Positions 10,013-19,251 of a DNA stretch of 64,000 nt are shown in pieces. Under the pieces are notes generated by a model, which saw only the letters and a list, made by a program, of their open reading frames with translations, made no database searches and was not told the DNA's origin. Both the position numbers and the translations under genes were made by a program. Origin of the DNA: an uncultured beta proteobacterium (GTDB taxonomy: Bacteria; Pseudomonadota; Gammaproteobacteria; Burkholderiales; Burkholderiaceae); contig CAIUOP010000075.1 in assembly GCA_903900805.1 (NCBI GenBank), forward strand, positions 1-64,000. The letters run 5' to 3'. The first letter of the stretch is position 1. Every line of letters starts with the position of its first letter.

Positions 10013-11635
10013 TTAAGCTGCTTTTTCTTTGACGTATACCCCAGGCGCAGCTTCCATTTTTTTGTATTTCGCATTACCAAATGAGGTGCTTGCAGGTTTT
10101 TGCTCACCACCAAATTGTTCAAGCCAGTTCGTGTAATTAGGCCACCAGCTACCGGTAATTTGTTTTGCATCATCAAGCCATTCATCAGCTGTAGCTGCAA
10201 TCTTGTTATTTTCAAAGTAATAACGTTTGTTCTTTGCCGGTGGATTAATCACACCCGCAATATGCCCAGAGGCACCAAGCACAAAACGATTTTTACCTTT
10301 TAGGAGACGAGTTGACTCATAAGCCGAATGCCAGGGAACAATATGGTCTTCTTGAGATGCATATATATATGCAGGGCACTTAATTTTGCCCAGATCAATC
10401 TTCTCGCCACAAATGGTGAGCTTGCCAGGCTTAACTAGGTCATTCTGTAGATAGGTATGGCGCAAGTACCAGCAATACATATTGCCTGGCAAATTGGTCG
10501 AGTCACCATTCCAATACAACAAATCAAATGGTGGCGGAGAATTTCCCTTGAGGTAGTTTTCAACTACATAGTTCCACACTAAATCATTGGGGCGCAAAAA
10601 GGAAAAGGTATTGCCTAGGTCTAAGCCAGACATCATGCCGTACTTACCAGCTTTACTGCCAATCATTTTCTCCCGCATCTCCACCATGCCCTCATCGATG
10701 AAGACATCCAAAATACCGGTATTCGTGAAGTCTAATAAAGTCGTGAACAAGGTCAAGCTGGCTGCTGGATGCTCATTGCGGGCTGCCAGAACTGCTAGGG
10801 CTGAAGACGTTAAAGTGCCGCCAACGCAAAAGCCCAAGACATTAATTTGCTTGGTATTGCCAATCTCTTTGACAACCTCAATGGCTTTAATCACGCCCTT
10901 ACCGACATAGTCATCCCAGCTAACTTCTGCCATAGAGGCATCTGGATTTTTCCAGGAGACCAAGAACACAGTATGCCCCTGGGAAACCATATGACGAACC
11001 ACTGAGTTATTAGGCTGCAAGTCCAAGATGTAATACTTATTGATGCAAGGAGGCACCATTAGATAAGGACGCTCAAAGACTGTTTCTGTCAGTGGCGTGT
11101 ATTGGATTAATTCAAATAGCTCATTGCGAAATACAACATGACCTTCTGTAGTAGCAATATTTTTACCAACTTCAAAAGCACTTTCGTCCGTCTGTGAAAC
11201 TTTGCCCTTCTTCATGTCGCCCAGCAGATTCGCAATTCCTTTTTGAATTGATTGGCCTTGGGTGCTAATAATATTTTCCAGAACTTCTGGGTTAGTCGCG
11301 ATGAAATTAGATGGCGAGAGTGCATCAATCATTTGCTCAGTCGTAAACAGGATTTTTTGCCTAGTCTTTTCGTCTGTATCTACCGCTTTGGCTAATGACA
11401 TCAAATGTTTTGAATTGAGGAGATAGGTAGCGACAATCACCTTACTCCAAGAGGAGTGCCAAGCCTTACCAGCAAAGCGACGATCTTTAACTTCAATCGC
11501 TTCTGGATTGGTCGCAATATGAGCTAACTCTGCGAAGTATTCTTTTTGAATTTCCGCCAAACGCTCTGGCGGAATCATCGCCATATGGTGCGGCGCCAAA
11601 GATGGCGTTGCCCCGGTATTCATGCCTGCAAACAT
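10013..11635 (-). CDS. phaC: Class I polyhydroxyalkanoate synthase
   Basis: Lipase-like box GFCVGG, WSWGKVI-type N-domain, SGHIAGVINPPAK, 540 aa. Confidence 0.95.
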   Translation of the reverse strand: MFAGMNTGATPSLAPHHMAMIPPERLAEIQKEYFAELAHIATNPEAIEVKDRRFAGKAWHSSWSKVIVATYLLNSKHLMSLAKAVDTDEKTRQKILFTTEQMIDALSPSNFIATNPEVLENIISTQGQSIQKGIANLLGDMKKGKVSQTDESAFEVGKNIATTEGHVVFRNELFELIQYTPLTETVFERPYLMVPPCINKYYILDLQPNNSVVRHMVSQGHTVFLVSWKNPDASMAEVSWDDYVGKGVIKAIEVVKEIGNTKQINVLGFCVGGTLTSSALAVLAARNEHPAASLTLFTTLLDFTNTGILDVFIDEGMVEMREKMIGSKAGKYGMMSGLDLGNTFSFLRPNDLVWNYVVENYLKGNSPPPFDLLYWNGDSTNLPGNMYCWYLRHTYLQNDLVKPGKLTICGEKIDLGKIKCPAYIYASQEDHIVPWHSAYESTRLLKGKNRFVLGASGHIAGVINPPAKNKRYYFENNKIAATADEWLDDAKQITGSWWPNYTNWLEQFGGEQKPASTSFGNAKYKKMEAAPGVYVKEKAA

Positions 11636-11746
11636 AGTAGTCTCTTCAATTAATTAGGAGTATTTTCGATCTATAAAGCTTATATAGTTATACGCAATAA
11701 CCCTAGCCGTAGGGCTAAGCTAGTATTTACCCTCACAGAATGAGGC

Positions 11747-12508
11747 TTATTGAGAAATCCATATCAATGAGGCAAAGCGTCCAGTGACCCCATCACGCCG
11801 ATAGGAAAAAAATCTCTCCCCGTCCGTAACGGTGCACAGATCTCCACCAAAGATGGCGTTCACGCCGACTTTTTTTAGTCTATCTCGCGCTAACTGATAA
11901 ATATCAGCCAAATACTTTCCAGGCTTGTTGGCGATCGGTAAGAAGCATTTTTGCAGATCATGCAACCCGGTTTCCTGAAAACGCCCCACTACATCTTCGC
12001 CAACCTCAAAAGATTCTGGGCCAATAGCCGGACCCATCCAGGCAATTAAATCTTGAGCGCTAGATTGATTGGCAAGCATGAGGATTTCACTTACCGTGCT
12101 TTCAAGGATGCCATCACATAAACCTCGCCACCCGGCATGGGCAGCTCCAATAACTGTGCCATCAGCGTTAGAAAATAAAACTGGCAGACAGTCAGCGCTC
12201 ATGATTACTAAGACTTCATCTGGAATATTAGTCACTGCGGCATCAGCCACAACAGGATTGCTAGCATGATGAGAGCGACTGTCCGGTGTGCTCACTTCAA
12301 TACCGTGAGTTTGTTTTAGCCAAATGGGTTCTGTTGGAATCTGATTTCTAAGAGTTTGACGATTGGCTATCACCTGAGATGGCTGATCTCCAACGTGATC
12401 TCCCAGATTTAGACTGTCATAAGGTGAGCTACTAACACCACCCTGCCTTGTAGTTACAAGCGAATGAATAGTTGCTGGAGCAGGCCAATGAGGTTTGATA
12501 GCCATCAT
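11747..12508 (-). CDS. pgeF: Peptidoglycan editing factor PgeF (YfiH/laccase-domain family)
   Basis: TRQGGVSSSPYDSLNLGDHVGD, MSADCLPVLF, AAHAGWRGL. Confidence 0.92.
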   Translation of the reverse strand: MMAIKPHWPAPATIHSLVTTRQGGVSSSPYDSLNLGDHVGDQPSQVIANRQTLRNQIPTEPIWLKQTHGIEVSTPDSRSHHASNPVVADAAVTNIPDEVLVIMSADCLPVLFSNADGTVIGAAHAGWRGLCDGILESTVSEILMLANQSSAQDLIAWMGPAIGPESFEVGEDVVGRFQETGLHDLQKCFLPIANKPGKYLADIYQLARDRLKKVGVNAIFGGDLCTVTDGERFFSYRRDGVTGRFASLIWISQ

Positions 12509-13620
12509 GACTGATGTTCATTCTTGATGGAAGCTAGCAAAGCTTCTTCTTTTGGTAAGTCTTCCTCACTCAGTCCTACTTGGGGTAATAAGTCCATTAA
12601 ATCAGTGGGTGGTAAGCGAAACCAGGTCATCCATTCGTGGGATAGCGGGTGTTGCAGACTTAAGGCGAAAGCATGTAAAGCTTGGCGTTCAAACGGCAAA
12701 GACTTTGCCGCACCTGGAGTTTTTTTACGGTAAACAGGATCGCCTAAAAGAGGAAAACCAAGGGATTCAAGGTGAACGCGGATTTGGTGTGTTCGTCCAG
12801 TCTCAAGACGGCACTCGAGTAGAGCAAGGGGGGATTCGTTAAAGCTTCCCTTCGCAAGGCGTCGGAATAAAGTTGCCGCGGGCTTTCCTTGCGCATTACC
12901 AGTTGCCATGCGAAGTCGATCGCGCTGATCCCTGCCAACAGATGCTAGCACTTTGCCTTGGCTTGGCGTATCACCCCACACCCAAGCCAAATATCGACGG
13001 CCAACAGTTCGTTCTTGTAGTTGTCTTACTAAAGAGGTTTGCGCTTGAGCGGTTCGCGCCACTACCATTAATCCTGATGTGTCTTTATCTAGGCGATGAA
13101 CAATCCCAGCCCGAGGTAAGGACTTGAGCTCCGGATAACGAAATAAGAGTCCGTTGAGTAAAGTGCCCGACCAATTTCCGGCGGCCGGATGAACTACCAA
13201 CCCAGGCTGCTTATTAATCACGATGAGAGACTGGTCCTCGTAAACAACATCTAAGGGAATATCTTCAGGACTAAAGGCGAATTGTTCGGGCATTTCTTGC
13301 GGAAAGACCTTAATACTCTCCCCGCCACGTAATAAATAGCGGGCTTTGGTGACCTTTCCATCGACCATGACAGCTCCGGCCTCAACCCAGGCCTTGAGTC
13401 GATTGCGAGAATAATCCGGTAAAGACCCTGCCAATACCTTGTCGAGCCTCTCCCCAGCCATCTCTAAAGGGATATCTAGGGAGATGAAATCCTCTTCATC
13501 GATATAATCAAGAGGATTCGAATCAGGAGTTTGCGGCAATGCCACGCTTAGAGAGCCTTTCAGTAATGTCCGACGGAATATCAGACGCCAGTTTAAGGCT
13601 TGCTGGGAGCTCTGACCCAC
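12505..13620 (-). CDS. rluD: 23S rRNA pseudouridine synthase RluD family
   Basis: S4 domain and HRLDKDTSGLMVVA catalytic motif; start codon uncertain. Confidence 0.92.
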   Translation of the reverse strand: MGQSSQQALNWRLIFRRTLLKGSLSVALPQTPDSNPLDYIDEEDFISLDIPLEMAGERLDKVLAGSLPDYSRNRLKAWVEAGAVMVDGKVTKARYLLRGGESIKVFPQEMPEQFAFSPEDIPLDVVYEDQSLIVINKQPGLVVHPAAGNWSGTLLNGLLFRYPELKSLPRAGIVHRLDKDTSGLMVVARTAQAQTSLVRQLQERTVGRRYLAWVWGDTPSQGKVLASVGRDQRDRLRMATGNAQGKPAATLFRRLAKGSFNESPLALLECRLETGRTHQIRVHLESLGFPLLGDPVYRKKTPGAAKSLPFERQALHAFALSLQHPLSHEWMTWFRLPPTDLMDLLPQVGLSEEDLPKEEALLASIKNEHQS

Positions 13621-13625
13621 AAAAA

Positions 13626-14456
13626 ATGTCCACTTTTTTAAATATCAAGCCAATAAGCTTAATTTTTATCATGTTGACAGCAGTCTTATTGCTGAGTGCT
13701 TGCGCAGGTGGGGATGGCCAAAAAGACGATACCGATATTTGGTCAGAGGCCAAGCTGTATTCAGAGGCAATCGACAAGTTGAACAGTGCTGACTTTGTTA
13801 AGTGCGGCAAATATTTTGAAAAACTAGAGGCACGCTTTCCATTTGGGCCATATTCACAGCAAGCACAGATGAATTCTGCTTATTGCTACTGGAAGGGCAA
13901 TGAGCAAGCTCAAGCATTGGTTGCTATCGATCGCTTTATCAAACTCCATCAAGGCAGCGCTAATTTAGATTATGCCTATTACCTCAGGGGCCTTATCACC
14001 TTTAATGATGACTTAGGCTGGCTGGGTAAGTTTACTGGTCAAGATTTAAGTGAACGCGATCCACAGGCAGCTAAAGATGCTTTTGAATCTTTTAAAGTTG
14101 TTGCAGAGCGCTTCCCAGATAGCAAATACGCCCCTGATGCGTTAGATCGAATGCGGTACATTGTTAACTCCTTGGCTGAAGCAGATGTCATCGTGGCCCG
14201 TTTTTATTATCAGCGCGGCGCTTACCTAGCATCCGCTAATCGTGCGCAGCTCGTGATTAGAGACTATGACCGTGCTCCTGCTGTAGAAGAAGCCCTTTAT
14301 ATTCTGTATAAGTCCTATGAGAAATTGGGCATGGTTGAATTAAGCAACGATACCGCTCGTGTTTTTAAACTCAACTTTCCAGATAGTCCAATGCTTGAGA
14401 CTGGACAGCGCGTTAAAAAAGAACGCAAGTGGTGGCAGTTCTGGATTAAACAATAA
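13626..14456 (+). CDS. bamD: Outer membrane assembly lipoprotein BamD
   Basis: Lipobox LLSACAGG; YSEAIDKLNSADFVKCGKYFEKLEARFPFGPYSQQAQM TPR; divergent to rluD. Start at MSTFLN rather than track start 13539. Confidence 0.94.
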   Translation: MSTFLNIKPISLIFIMLTAVLLLSACAGGDGQKDDTDIWSEAKLYSEAIDKLNSADFVKCGKYFEKLEARFPFGPYSQQAQMNSAYCYWKGNEQAQALVAIDRFIKLHQGSANLDYAYYLRGLITFNDDLGWLGKFTGQDLSERDPQAAKDAFESFKVVAERFPDSKYAPDALDRMRYIVNSLAEADVIVARFYYQRGAYLASANRAQLVIRDYDRAPAVEEALYILYKSYEKLGMVELSNDTARVFKLNFPDSPMLETGQRVKKERKWWQFWIKQ

Positions 14457-14486
14457 TCTCTTAGACTCCTAATCGATCTTACGTGT

Positions 14487-15608
14487 TTATTTAATCACAA
14501 CAGGCACGCGCGGAGCTACGGCACAAAGTAGCTCATAACCTATGGTGTCACTCAATTGCGCAACATCATCCACAGGCACTCTATCACCCCAAAGCTCAAC
14601 CGCACTTCCAATTTTTGCATTGGGCACATTGCGCAGATCAACACTTAACATGTCCATGGATACGCGGCCAACGATTGGGCAAATTGTGCCGCCATCTTTA
14701 CTACCATCACTGACCCAAACTGGAGTACCGTCTTGAGCCTGACGGGGGTATCCATCGGCATAACCACAAGCCACAATACCCACTCTCATTTTTTCAGGCG
14801 CTTCAAAGCGACCGCCATAGCCAACGCGATCACCTTTTTCTAAATGCTGGATATCAATGATTTCACTCTGCAGTTGCATGACTGCTTTTAAATGCGCGTT
14901 CTTAATGTCTGCATACAGCCCTGTGGGTGATGCGCCATAAAGCATGATTCCAGGTCTTACCCAATCGCCAAGGGCATTGCGATGCCACAAAATCGCTGCA
15001 GAATTAGCTAAGGATGTTGGAGCATCTAAACCCTCAATCGTGGTGTTAAATAATTCCATTTGACTTCCTACTGTAGGTAGTCGATCTACTTGATCCGCGT
15101 TTGCAAAATGCGTCATGTGATGCATTTTGTTTCCGGCAGCATGTAAACGATGGAATACAGTTCTATAGACCTCAGGTTTAAAACCTAAGCGATTCATGCC
15201 GGAATTCATTTTAAGAAAAACATTAAATGGCTTATGGGCCTTGTATTTTTCTAGCCACTCAACTTGAGCCTCGCAATGGATGACTAAATCACAAGATAGC
15301 TCCTCGGCTAGGGCCAATTCACTTTCATGGAATAACCCTTCTAATAGTAGGATTCGTCCTTGCCAACCTTGCTCCCTTAATCGCAGTGCATTTTGCATAT
15401 TAAGGAGGGCAAAACCATCGGTAGAGGCCAAACCTTTTAGGGCTGCCTCAATAGAATGTCCATAAGCCCCGGACTTCACAACACACCAAATCTTGGATTC
15501 CGGCGCAAGCTCCCGAACTCTGTTTAAATTGTGTCGAAAGGCATCAGTGTGGATAGATGCCAAAATTGGCCTATTTATTAAGCCAATAGCTGAAGCGCCC
15601 ATATTCAC
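14487..15608 (-). CDS. alr: Alanine racemase
   Basis: VVKSGAYGHS PLP site variant, NSGMNRLGF, GRVSMDMLSVDL. Confidence 0.94.
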   Translation of the reverse strand: MNMGASAIGLINRPILASIHTDAFRHNLNRVRELAPESKIWCVVKSGAYGHSIEAALKGLASTDGFALLNMQNALRLREQGWQGRILLLEGLFHESELALAEELSCDLVIHCEAQVEWLEKYKAHKPFNVFLKMNSGMNRLGFKPEVYRTVFHRLHAAGNKMHHMTHFANADQVDRLPTVGSQMELFNTTIEGLDAPTSLANSAAILWHRNALGDWVRPGIMLYGASPTGLYADIKNAHLKAVMQLQSEIIDIQHLEKGDRVGYGGRFEAPEKMRVGIVACGYADGYPRQAQDGTPVWVSDGSKDGGTICPIVGRVSMDMLSVDLRNVPNAKIGSAVELWGDRVPVDDVAQLSDTIGYELLCAVAPRVPVVIK

Positions 15609-15652
15609 TCCTCCTTTCGTGTTTTAATGGATTCAATGACTAGATTGTACGA

Positions 15653-16975
15653 ATGAACCGTAGTTTTTACACCATTATGGCGGCGCAATTTTTTTCGTCG
15701 CTTGCCGATAACGCTTTGCTGATCGCAGCAATTGCCCTTCTGGCCCAGCTCCAAGCTCCGGCCTGGATGACCCCTTTACTGAAATTGTTCTTCGTTTTGT
15801 CCTATGTAGTGCTAGCAGCCTTTGTGGGTGCCTTTGCTGACTCCCGCCCCAAGGGAAACGTCATGTTTATAACTAATACGATCAAATTTGTAGGTTGTGT
15901 AGTGATGCTGTTTGGAAGTCACCCATTATTGTCTTATGCAATCGTTGGCCTTGGGGCCGCCGCTTACTCCCCTGCCAAATACGGTATTTTGACTGAATTA
16001 CTGCCTCCAGAAAAACTGGTGGCCGCCAATGGTTGGATTGAAGGTCTGACCGTCGGCTCAATCATTTTAGGCACTGTACTAGGTGGCGTCCTCATTAGCA
16101 GCACAGTATCTGGAAGTCTCTTGGCATTAGATGTGCCAAGTATGGATACTGGTATTGATACCCCCGCAGAGTCAGCCATTCTCATCATCATGATGATTTA
16201 TATCGTAGCAGCGATGATTAATCTGAAGATTCCAGACACTGGAGCTCGCTATGTCTCCCAAAAAACCAACCCTATTGAGCTGATCAAAGATTTTTCTGTT
16301 TGCTTTAAAACTTTATGGAATGACCGCTTAGGACAAATCTCATTGGCAGTAACCACTTTATTTTGGGGTGCTGGTGCTACTTTGCAATTTATCGTGATTA
16401 AGTGGGCTCAAGTTTCTTTGCATATGAATTTATCCCAAGGCGCTATTCTGCAAGCCATCTCAGCCGTTGGTGTAGCTGGAGGCGCCGTCTGGGCTGCTTC
16501 ACGTGTCCCGCTTCGCCATTCATTAAAAGTACTGCCTTATGGCATTACCATGGGCCTAGTGGTTTGTGTCATGGCCGTCTACAACTCTAATATGCTGCCG
16601 GACATAACCATCATGACTATTGGCAAGATGGAAATCAGTCTGAATTTATTGCCTGCCTATTTCTTACTCATTGTTGTGGGTTGGCTTGCAGGTTATTTTG
16701 TCGTGCCGATGAATGCGCTACTTCAGCACCGTGGTCACGTTCTGATGTCTGCTGGCCACTCTATTGCAGTTCAAAACTTTAATGAGAATATTTCAGTTTT
16801 AATGATGCTGGCAATCTATTCGCTATTGATATGGTTTGATGTGCCAATCCCTTACGTCATTATTGGTTTTGGATTAACCGTCAGCTGCATCATGTGGCTT
16901 GTAATCAAGCGTCACGCTAGAAACCAGGCTGAATATGACTCTATGCACTTGATCGGTGAGCATAAGCAGCATTAA
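15653..16975 (+). CDS. lplT: Lysophospholipid transporter LplT (MFS)
   Basis: 440 aa multi-TM, AAQFFSSLADNALLIAAIALL, PAKYGILTELLPPEKLVAANGWIEG. Confidence 0.92.
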   Translation: MNRSFYTIMAAQFFSSLADNALLIAAIALLAQLQAPAWMTPLLKLFFVLSYVVLAAFVGAFADSRPKGNVMFITNTIKFVGCVVMLFGSHPLLSYAIVGLGAAAYSPAKYGILTELLPPEKLVAANGWIEGLTVGSIILGTVLGGVLISSTVSGSLLALDVPSMDTGIDTPAESAILIIMMIYIVAAMINLKIPDTGARYVSQKTNPIELIKDFSVCFKTLWNDRLGQISLAVTTLFWGAGATLQFIVIKWAQVSLHMNLSQGAILQAISAVGVAGGAVWAASRVPLRHSLKVLPYGITMGLVVCVMAVYNSNMLPDITIMTIGKMEISLNLLPAYFLLIVVGWLAGYFVVPMNALLQHRGHVLMSAGHSIAVQNFNENISVLMMLAIYSLLIWFDVPIPYVIIGFGLTVSCIMWLVIKRHARNQAEYDSMHLIGEHKQH

Positions 16976-16993
16976 TTAGCGCTTAGCTGTAAA

Positions 16994-17506
16994 TCAAATA
17001 TTTTGTAGTACTGACTTTGCTAGCAAAAGATCCTGCCAGAGCAAGGCCTTATCCTTTGGCTTAGCAAGCAACTGAGCTAAATCAAATGAAGCAATCACCG
17101 GAATTTCTTCATTAGAGCCATTATTTAAAGCCAAAATAGTTTCACGTAATTGAGGTAATGAATCCTTCTCGCCGGTAATTTTTTGAGCAACAGAGCCGCC
17201 AAAGGCAAGCGCAACCACTGGCAAACCATCCTCTGGAACTTGAAGTTGATGTAAATCATCACCAGCATTCTTCCAAGACCACTCTTGCGGGCTTAAGCCT
17301 AGCAACCTAATAACGCTCTGAAAAAGAACCTGCGCATCACCCTGTGGCGCAGTTCCAAAGAACCACCAATGCCCTTGAGATATTTTTTCGGCTGCTGGCG
17401 AGGCTTCTATCGGGGTGTTGACTGTAGGCGGCGCTTGCACAGCATCCTTAGCGGCCCACTCGGTGATGCCCATTTCTTTTAAGAAGGCTGAATTTGTATT
17501 ACTCAT
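16994..17506 (-). CDS. HolD-like (DNA polymerase III psi)/degenerate UDG-like protein, putative
   Basis: 170 aa, overlaps rimI stop by 4 nt; N-terminal LKEMGITEWAAKD and C-terminal KDKALLWQDLLLAK resemble E. coli HolD from memory. Confidence 0.6.
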   Translation of the reverse strand: MSNTNSAFLKEMGITEWAAKDAVQAPPTVNTPIEASPAAEKISQGHWWFFGTAPQGDAQVLFQSVIRLLGLSPQEWSWKNAGDDLHQLQVPEDGLPVVALAFGGSVAQKITGEKDSLPQLRETILALNNGSNEEIPVIASFDLAQLLAKPKDKALLWQDLLLAKSVLQNI

Positions 17507-18018
17507 GTCTCTAGCTTAATCGATTTAGCCATCACTAGCGCATCCTCCCTGCTTCCTAATTGGGGATCGGCTGGATAGTAGTTTTTGCGTATACCAATCT
17601 GCTCGTATCCAAGCTTTTGGTACATGGTGACTGCAGCAATATTTGATGGCCTTACTTCCAGAATAATTCTAGGCATATTTTGCTGGGCGGCAACCCCTTC
17701 AATTGCAGCCATCATTCTGGAGGCCAATCCCAATTTACGCAACTTTGGCGATACCGTGATATTGAGTAAATGCAATTCGTCAACAGCAGGAAAAAGAATG
17801 CAATAAGCCCATAAGACTGCTGGATCTAAATATGATCCTTTGATAGATTGATCCACTTGCGGGCGGATGCAATATGCCCAGTGCCCTGCCGCCAAAGAAT
17901 CCGAAAAGTTTCCTTTGGTCCAAGGGTGCAAATGCGATACCGCTTCTATTGCTAAAACAGCATCTAAATCTGCAGTTTGCATCGGCAGAAAAGAAAGTTC
18001 AGCAATACCCTCAGACAT
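17503..18018 (-). CDS. rimI: Ribosomal protein bS18 alanine N-acetyltransferase
   Basis: GNAT fold; HPWTKGNFSDSLAAGH, LRKLGLASRMM, LEVRPSNIAAVTMYQKLGYE. Confidence 0.93.
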   Translation of the reverse strand: MSEGIAELSFLPMQTADLDAVLAIEAVSHLHPWTKGNFSDSLAAGHWAYCIRPQVDQSIKGSYLDPAVLWAYCILFPAVDELHLLNITVSPKLRKLGLASRMMAAIEGVAAQQNMPRIILEVRPSNIAAVTMYQKLGYEQIGIRKNYYPADPQLGSREDALVMAKSIKLET

Positions 18019-18740
18019 TACTTCAATGCCTCAAGACGCTCTTGCGTTGTTAGTGCTACCTTGTCTCGGACATATAGTGGCTCAAGCTCGCGGACATGGA
18101 TTTGTCTACCTTCATTGAACCCTTGTATAGCGCAGTCTAAGATACCTAAAGCAGTTAAATGGATTTGCGCATCAAGTGCGTTAGATGCTAGCGTTGTATT
18201 AGCAAACAATCGATCGCCATAGACTTCTATGGCACTACCCGCTACAAATTGAACCTCGGTAAGATCTAATTGTTCAGGCTTTGATAAATGAATATTGCCA
18301 ATACGTTTTGCTAAATCTTGTTGCCGTCCTGGAGATTCGTATTTAGCCCAGTAAATTTCATCCATACGCGCATCGATCGCAATCACAAAATGACTCGGCT
18401 TGGCATTTTTAAAATGAGTTGTTTTAATTAATTGCGCTGCAATGGCGTCGAGACTAGCAACTGGCAAGATCGGTAGGTCGCATGAGATAGCTAAGCCTTG
18501 AACTGCGGCTACACCGAGCCTAACGCCAGTAAACGCGCCTGGACCAATGCCAACAGCAATTGCATCAAGCTCGTTTAACCCTATGTTTGCTTCCTCCAGA
18601 AGTTTCTCTACCAAAGGTAAAAGTAGCTGGCTAGCGCCAGCCGATACCAACTCATGTCGGAGGATTGGTGATTTATCACCTAAAGATAAAGCCACCGAAC
18701 ACCAAGCTGTTGAGGTGTCGATGGCTAAGATGCGCGTCAA
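18018..18740 (-). CDS. tsaB: tRNA t6A biosynthesis protein TsaB
   Basis: AIDTSTAWCSVAL, GIGPGAFTGVRLGVAAVQGLA; adjacent to rimI. Confidence 0.94.
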   Translation of the reverse strand: MTRILAIDTSTAWCSVALSLGDKSPILRHELVSAGASQLLLPLVEKLLEEANIGLNELDAIAVGIGPGAFTGVRLGVAAVQGLAISCDLPILPVASLDAIAAQLIKTTHFKNAKPSHFVIAIDARMDEIYWAKYESPGRQQDLAKRIGNIHLSKPEQLDLTEVQFVAGSAIEVYGDRLFANTTLASNALDAQIHLTALGILDCAIQGFNEGRQIHVRELEPLYVRDKVALTTQERLEALK

Positions 18741-18774
18741 TTTGAACTCTTTTTAGTTAGCTTGAAAAAGCAAA

Positions 18775-19245
18775 TTATGAACCCAATCCTGCAATGACTT
18801 CGGGAGGAGCTTGTACAAGCTCAATTAAGACACCTTCTCCACTAATGGGGAACTCATCATTGCCTTTAGGATGTACAAATGTAATGTCAAATCCAGCCGC
18901 TCCTTTACGTATTCCACCGGGAGCAAAACGCAGGCCATTAGCAGATAACCACTCCACTGCCTTTGGTAGGTCATCAACCCATAAACCGATGTGATTTAAG
19001 GGGGTTTGATGGACTGCAGGCTTCTTTTCGATATCAAAGGGCTGCATGAGATCTAACTCAATCTCGTGGACCCCTTTACCAATCGCACAAATGTCCTCAT
19101 CCACATTTTCACGTTCAGATACAAAAGTGCTTTTATATTCAAAGCCCAGCATATCAACCCACAACTTCTTGAGGCGATCTTTGCTTTCACCGCCAATAGC
19201 AATTTGCTGGATACCCAAAATTTTGAATGGCTTAGCTGACATCAC
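18775..19245 (-). CDS. VOC-family methylmalonyl-CoA epimerase-like protein
   Basis: Glyoxalase/VOC pattern [18 protein letters not shown]...[16 protein letters not shown]; in the propionyl-CoA operon. Confidence 0.85.
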   Translation of the reverse strand: MMSAKPFKILGIQQIAIGGESKDRLKKLWVDMLGFEYKSTFVSERENVDEDICAIGKGVHEIELDLMQPFDIEKKPAVHQTPLNHIGLWVDDLPKAVEWLSANGLRFAPGGIRKGAAGFDITFVHPKGNDEFPISGEGVLIELVQAPPEVIAGLGS

Positions 19246-19251
19246 CCCTCC

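Noticed and set aside
9976-10215. 79-aa minus-strand ORF at the end of phaC
   Set aside because: Alternative frame of the phaC 3' end; no independent support.
13523-13810. 95-aa minus-strand ORF at rluD/bamD junction
   Set aside because: Antisense to the BamD signal peptide region; bamD and rluD explain the sequence.
17867-18222. Two overlapping plus-strand ORFs over rimI/tsaB
   Set aside because: Shadows of rimI and tsaB; no motifs.
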